Shown: in pieces, positions 8,097-13,017 of the stretch
Layout: every line of letters begins with the position of its first letter
How positions within the stretch are numbered: position 1 is the stretch's first letter
Assembly: GCA_003833135.1 (NCBI GenBank)
Contig: QZLH01000559.1
Location: forward strand, 15,434-28,450
From: Oehlia diaphana
Taxonomy: Eukaryota > Glomeromycota > Glomeromycetes > Glomerales > Glomeraceae
Direction: 5' to 3'
DNA length: 13,017 nucleotides
Translations under genes and position numbers: made by a program
Notes under the pieces: generated by a model
What the model was told of the DNA's origin: nothing
Seen by the model: the letters and a program-made list of their open reading frames with translations, nothing else
Databases searched by the model: none

Positions 8097-9817
8097 GATT
8101 TACTTTTAAAGATAATAATATTAATTTATAATTTGTTATTTTTTTTTTATCTTTAAATGGATTTTAAATCATTTAACACTGATTTTTTTTTATATTTTAA
8201 ATTATTATCATTTATTTATTTTTATCTTGGATTATTTGAACACTAAGACTAGAGTAGTAAAATTCTTAGTTTATAATTTAAATAATTTTAATAAATTTAT
8301 TCAAATTATTAAATGTATTTACTGCCATATATTTATTTAGACGAAATTAAGTATCTTAACGTAAATTTATGTCATAAACATTGTAAAATCATGACAGATT
8401 ATTCCATTCGTTATATATGAATTTATTAAAACAAGTTGAAAGAATAATCTTTAACCTCATAAAAGCATGACAAGAAGCGACGTAAATATATTGTGCACAC
8501 GTTCTATGTTAAAAAATTTATTTTTTTATTTATTTAAATTATTAAATTTTTTATTTAAATTATTCAAATTTTTTAATGTTGACTTTGATTCTTCTATTAT
8601 ATTAAGAAAAAAAAAAGATTAATATTTCGATGATAGTACAAACTTTATTAGCTAATATTTAGATTCGAGTATTAAATAAAATTTTTTTTTTTTTTTTTAT
8701 TCAAAAAAAAAAATAAAAATCAACGTTAATAAATAATACTTTTAAATTATCGAACGTTCTCCAAACTTATTGCAAATTATTAAAATTTATTCGCGATATT
8801 AGACTTTTAACTATAATAAAGTTAATTTTAAAATTTGTAATTAAAATTGTTAATAATAATAAATTTACACATGGTAATAAAATTCACTAGTAAAAATTGT
8901 CGTTACTTGGAAATGCGACAAATAAAAAAATTTTTCAATTCACGAAATCTAATCAAAATTTTTTATTAGTTTTTTAAAAAAAGAAGTTATTAAATATTAT
9001 GATTTTTAAGTACAGGTTATCTATAAATTAATCCAAAAAAAAAAAAATAAGACGTAAAAAGTCACAAATCCTTTAACTGCTTAATTAAAAGTTGCAAATC
9101 AGGTTAAATATTTTATCTTTAAACAATTAAAAACTTCGATACATTAAAAATTAAAGTCATATATTCATTGTAGTAAATTCGTCGAAATTTAATATCATAT
9201 TTTTATCATACATTTTTTTTACTTAAAATTCAAGTGAATAATATTAAATATTTTTATTGTAATATTTAGTAAATTATTTTGATTTATTGAAAAAAAAAGG
9301 AAATTGAGGATTATCAGCTCGGTAAATAAAAAAATTATGATAATATTATTAGAAATTCACAAGATATAATATGATTCATATTGAAAAATTTTTTGATAAA
9401 TGTCACGTGATCTTAAATGACTTTCCCATAAAATCGTGTCCTTCTCATAAAACATCTATAAAATGTTGATAATTTTGAAGTTTAAATTCACAACATACAT
9501 AAGTTAATATCAAAATTTTTGCACGGTTTTATTTTTTATTATTTTCCAATTTCGTACGTATATGAACATTTTACATGTGATGCTGTGCTACATAGAGTTT
9601 AGGTTTGTTGTAGCATGTGGATAAAAATTTGTTGATCAAAAAAGGCGACGGTACAATCGGTACATAAAACTCAGTTCTGAAACCCTTTTTTTTTTAAACA
9701 AAATTAAAAGAAATATTTTGTTATGTCTATTATACGAGTTGAGCTAATTAATGTGGTAATCAATATAGCGATTGCATTAATAGATTTATAATATTTATAA
9801 TGATATAGACAAATAAC
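8097..9817. other. AT-rich intergenic region between loci A and B
   Basis: About 1.7 kb with no supported gene. The first ~200 bases carry the 3' flank shared with locus B (conserved block at 8239-8260). A 17-T run at 8682-8698 is followed by an 11-A run at 8703-8713, a potential AT hairpin. The stretch 9400-9700 is slightly less AT-rich and, with the ~120 bases before the ATG at 9818, is the presumed promoter of locus B. No repeats, tRNAs or other RNA genes were recognised. Confidence 0.6.
8239..8290 (+). repeat. 3' flanking block, copy A
   Basis: A 22-base stretch at 8239-8260 is identical to 12013-12034 downstream of locus B, and similarity continues with TTCTTAGTTTRTAATTT. It lies 143 bases after the stop of locus A and 85 bases after that of B, showing that the duplicated unit extended past the coding end. 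It could be 3' UTR sequence retained after duplication. Confidence 0.8.
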
Positions 9818-10132
9818 ATGAATTTATACGACAAACGGTCCTTTGCTGATAAATCTTTTACAAAAGATGAAAAGACTTATGCAATAAGAAGAATAAATAA
9901 AATTATTGATAAAAATAGTTTTAAATATTGGGGAACAAGAAGAATTTGTGGAAATTGTAACCAAAAATGTTTAGCTATATCATATTGTGAATATTGTGTT
10001 CGAAATTATTTAAAATTAAATTTTTTAAATTGGACATCTGGAAATAATGATATTGATTATTTAATACAAATATGTCAAATGGAAACAATTTTACCAGAAA
10101 AAATAGTTGAGTGGTTCAATATGATAATTTGA
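9818..10132 (+). pseudogene. Locus B: Cys-rich N-terminal region of a kinase gene
   Basis: ATG at 9818 opens 104 codons typical of the start of a Rhizophagus TKL-like kinase family. The core RICGNCNQKCLAISYCEYC has cysteines at residues 44, 47, 51, 57 and 60 (C-x2-C-x3-C-x5-C-x2-C), suggesting a small zinc-binding module, followed by NYLKLNFLNWTSGNNDIDYL, IQ.CQMETI and IVEW. A single-base loss at about 10112-10114 shifts the frame: the original frame ends at TGA 10130-10132, whereas the next frame, from 10114, continues VQYDNLKNIKYLTKGGFSE. The 104-residue product would lack the kinase entirely. The start fits the family, whose members begin shortly before this cluster. Confidence 0.75.
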
Positions 10133-11186
10133 AAAATATTAAATATCTAACAAAAGGTGGATTCTCGGAAATTTATACAGCAATTTGAATTGATGGAAGG
10201 TATTATGAATGGGATACTATGAAGCAGCAATTAACAAGATTTGGAAATCAAAGAGTAATACTTAAAAGATTAGAAAATTTTAGAAGTGTAGATCAAAGTT
10301 GGTTTGAAGAGGTTTGTAACCTAATGAATCAGTAATTGATAATTATCTTATTAGAAATAGATTAACTAATATTCTTTTTTTTTTTATAGGCAAAATCACA
10401 TTTTATTATAAGCAATAAACATCCAAATATTGTCAAATGTTATGGATTAACACAGGATCCATCAAATGGAAATTACATGCTTGTAATGAATATAATGGAT
10501 TTAAATATAAGAGAATATTCACAGCAAAACTATAATCAATTTACGTGGGAAAGAAAAATTCAATTTGCTTATAACATAATTACTTCACTCAAGCAGATTC
10601 ATAATGAAAATGCAATCCATAGAGATTTACATTCTGGTAATATATTATTTAAACAAGTCAATCAAAGATTTGCTATTGGTGATCTTGGATTTTGTGGTCC
10701 TGCGGATAAATCGTCAAAAAGTATATATGGAAATCTTCCTTTGGAAAAGAATTTACTTTTAAATCCGATATTTACAGTATTGCGATGCTTATGTGGGAAA
10801 TTTCATCTGGAAAACCACCTTTTAATAATTATGAACATGATTATTATCTTGCAATGAATATAGTTAATGGTATTAGACCAAGAATAGTATCAGGAACTCC
10901 TCTAAAATATGAGAGTTTAATGAAACAATGTTGGGATGCTGATCCATCAAAAAGACCTGATATTAAAACACTTCAGAAAAAAATAAATGAAGTTTATAAA
11001 AAATACCTGGATATGCCAAATGAATTAGAAGAAAGTAACAATTTAGAAATAAATAAAACTAATAGCTCAGAAGAAGCAAAAGAAACAAGCAGCACACTAT
11101 TTACAAGTAGCAAATTTCATAATTTTGAAAATTTTCCTGAGCCAAGAAATGCAACAGAAGATATATTATTACATATTGGCTACTAA
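10114..11186 (+). pseudogene. Locus B: TKL-like protein kinase domain, multiply disrupted
   Basis: Kinase features in order: glycine loop LTKGGFSEIYTAI, VAIK-type lysine in VILKRL, a 78-nt phase-0 intron (10312-10389), hinge NGNYMLVMNIMD, catalytic loop AIHRDLHSGNIL, DLG in place of DFG (GDLGFCGPADK), then SIYGNLP. The frame jumps at 10741-10742 to GKEFTFKSDIYSIAMLMWE, WDADPSKRPDI and a tail FHNFENFPEPRNATE. Lesions: the frameshift before 10114, TGA at 10186-10188 where AIWIDG-type relatives have Trp, and a deletion at 10741 removing the YIAPEV segment out of frame. The donor after ACAGAAG is AT instead of GT at 11161, so reading continues into DILLHIGY and TAA at 11184-11186. HRD, its Asn and DLG remain, but no intact kinase can be made. 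Confidence 0.85.
10312..10389 (+). other. Intron in the locus B kinase
   Basis: GTTTGT donor after TTTGAAGAG and TTTTTATAG acceptor before GCAAAATCACA, with a poly-T tract before the acceptor. Removal joins SWFEE to AKSHFIISNKHPNIVKCYGL in phase 0, matching the spacing between the beta-3 lysine and the hinge. Confidence 0.85.
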
Positions 11187-11245
11187 TTCAAATTACTAAT
11201 AATTAATATAATATATTTTATTTTTATTTTATTTAAAAACAACAG

Positions 11246-11928
11246 AACAAGAAGGTATAAATTGAACAATTTTTTATACCAATCAATTTTCAGGTTGTTA
11301 ACTATTTTATAAATTTTTAGCATTTCATAGCAAATCATATGTTAATTTTTATCCCTGATAGCAGTAAGTGATAAATTTCTTATAATAGAATCCAATGCTT
11401 TTTAATTGATTTTAATTTATTTAGTTGAAGATCTTGGCAAGTTTAGTGATCAGGAGAAAAACAGCATATCAAATAAAATCAGTATTTTTAAAGGTAATTA
11501 TTAGTATTTTTTTTTGCATATTTAAAATAACTATGTAAAACGAATGTTAAATACATATCTTAAAATACTTGTAGTTTATAGTCAATTATACGAAAATTTT
11601 GAGAAACTACAAGTAAAAATGGCGAGTAAAATAATCAATATAATGTACTAAATTGATTAAAGGCATCTTACTAAATATGATTTATTTATTTATTCATATA
11701 GATTTTCAAGAAGATTATAATAATAACAATGAAACAATGAAACATCATTCTTATATTGATGGTATGTGAAGTTAACATTTGTATAACTGGAGAAATATTT
11801 ACTTGATAAAAATAAATTTATATTCTTATTTCATAGATGAAGAAGAAGTACATAATAATCTAAATCTTCATTTGGAAGAACAAGATGAATTAGAAATTCC
11901 TGATGGCAAAGAAAATTTTTCTAAATGA
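11246..11928 (+). pseudogene. Locus B: micro-exon tail, six exons, decayed
   Basis: Counterparts of the locus A exons: 11246-11254 (9 nt, EQE), 11321-11363 (43), 11425-11493 (69, IEDLGKFSDQEKNS...), about 11582-11621 (40), 11702-11761 (60, DFQEDYNNNNETMK...) and terminal 11837-11928, ending EQDELEIPDGKENFSK with TGA at 11926-11928. The 43-nt exon has one base too many and meets a stop (TGA at about 11357). The 40-nt exon is 14 nt shorter than its A counterpart and out of phase, and its donor reads GGCGAGTA rather than GGTAAGTA. Because the donor at 11161 is lost, none of these exons is likely to be joined to the kinase. The 60- and 69-nt exons and the terminal exon still keep their frame. Confidence 0.75.
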
Positions 11929-12012
11929 TAATGGTATACAAGTTATATAAAGTTTTTATTGTTGATATATAAAGTATTTTTCATATTTTTTTTTATCATT
12001 TTGAATTATTTT

Positions 12013-12075
12013 AACACTAAGACTAGAGTAGTAAGGTACAGTATCTTACAAAGCTTCTTAGTTTGTAATTTTAAA
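12013..12075 (+). repeat. 3' flanking block, copy B
   Basis: Bases 12013-12034 are identical to 8239-8260. Compared with A, about 20 bases (12035-12054) are inserted before CTTCTTAGTTT resumes the match. This marks the duplicated segment as reaching at least ~150 bases past the stop codon of locus B. Confidence 0.8.
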
Positions 12076-12900
12076 TAATTCATTTCATATTTATATTATA
12101 AATTATTCAATTATTATATAAATTATTATGATTTAAGTGAATTTGTTTTGATAAATCAAAGTAACGAGAATTAAACGTAAGTGCGCAACCCACATCTTTA
12201 ATAATGATTATTATGAATTATTATACAATATTCGGTATAAAATTAGTACATGATTTACATCGTCAAAAAAAAATTCAAATATTTCATCAACACAGATGTA
12301 GTATAGACTACAAGTGGCGTTCAAATGAGTCGTAAATGTTTGATTATTAAACTAAATATTTTTGAACGTACTGTACAATATAATTTTTATCTTTTCTCTA
12401 CCAAGCCCTTACTTGAATAAAGTTTGAAAGCGTTCTCAAAGAATGGACAAAAATTATCTTTAAGAGTAAAGAGATAAGATTATCAGTTTCGCCAATAAGA
12501 AAATATATTAAAACATTTTCAATAAAATAATATTATCGTAAAACTTGAGTATTCTTTTACAATCTAATTTAATAATTCGTGAAAAAGAAAATTTCTTAAA
12601 AAAAAAAGTTTAAAAAAAATTTTTAATTAATTCATATAATTATAGAGAGATTATTTGATAAGATTATAAGTGCTCTATAAAATTTCACTCATATTACAAT
12701 AAAAAAGTGATTAACGGTTGTTAAAAAAATTCCAGAATCTTCAAGAGATTTTATTCTGATAAAGGTTACGATTGTAAATAATGTATTAACTAATCGTTCT
12801 TAATAGACAATGGTTGCAACTATTTATGTAAAAAAGTGTAAGGCCATTCCAACTAATAATTAGTTTAATGTCCTTTCTGGTTGAACAATTTGGGAGTTAG
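12076..12900. other. AT-rich region downstream of locus B
   Basis: No gene, RNA or convincing repeat seen on either strand. Open stretches are short and lack family resemblance. Confidence 0.55.
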
Positions 12901-13017
12901 AGATGCGATCCGAAATCCGAAAATTCGGATCATCCGCCAATCCATCCGATCTGAACGGATAATGGATGCATCCGGATGGATTACGGATATCCGTTTTTAA
13001 TCCGAAACAGCATCCAA
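12901..13017. repeat. ATCCG/CGGAT-rich repeat edge
   Basis: In these 117 bases ATCCG occurs 7 times and its reverse complement CGGAT 4 times, several arranged as short inverted pairs (for example CCGAAAATTCGG, ATCCGGAT and CGGATATCCG). GC content is far above the surrounding DNA and the composition changes abruptly at about 12900. It resembles the end of a dispersed or transposon-derived repeat; the window stops before its other edge. Confidence 0.6.

Noticed and set aside
8682..8713. T17/A11 hairpin as a terminator
   Set aside because: Eukaryotic, AT-rich context with many similar homopolymers; no gene ends nearby.
5655..11928. A two-gene signalling or defence system of Sel1 protein plus kinase
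   Set aside because: Both loci are broken at several places and resemble members of large dispersed families; nothing indicates that they act together.

Overview
The window looks like nuclear DNA of an arbuscular mycorrhizal fungus of the Rhizophagus/Glomeromycotina type. It is extremely AT-rich, with long homopolymer runs and short introns (60-100 nt, GT...TTTAG). Its gene content is the family set known to be greatly expanded in these fungi: an F-box protein, Sel1-repeat proteins, and TKL-like kinases with an N-terminal Cys cluster and a GGFS-type glycine loop. The assignment rests on family recognition and composition, not on a database search.

Layout. An apparently intact F-box/LRR-like gene lies on the minus strand at 189-1766 (possible longer start at 1853). 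After about 1.4 kb of non-coding DNA comes a minus-strand metallo-beta-lactamase-fold hydrolase at 3159-4053, with one 91-nt intron; spliced, it is a complete 267-residue protein with every expected metal ligand. Between 4054 and 5654 there is no convincing gene, only a possible eroded minus-strand remnant at about 4620-5212.

The right half holds two related, broken plus-strand loci. Locus A (5655-8096) starts with eight Sel1 repeats, runs into a kinase N-lobe that stops before the catalytic loop, and then switches to the C-terminal tail of a different kinase family. Locus B (9818-11928) has the Cys-rich N-terminus and kinase domain that normally go with that tail. Both tails are arrays of tiny phase-1 exons (9 to 77 nt in A, 9 to 92 nt in B) ending in the same C-terminal motif and followed by a shared 3' flanking block, so the tails are duplicates about 3.9 kb apart. 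Both loci carry several independent lesions: frameshifts, a nonsense codon, lost splice sites and a deletion across the APE motif. They read as pseudogenes, although short open products (a 255-residue Sel1 protein from A, a C-lobe fragment from B) could still be made.

I see no operon-like or defence-like system. The most informative content is the birth and decay of kinase paralogues: a chimeric junction in locus A and the comparison of the two micro-exon tails. The last ~110 bases are dense in ATCCG/CGGAT words and look like the edge of a dispersed repeat cut by the window end.
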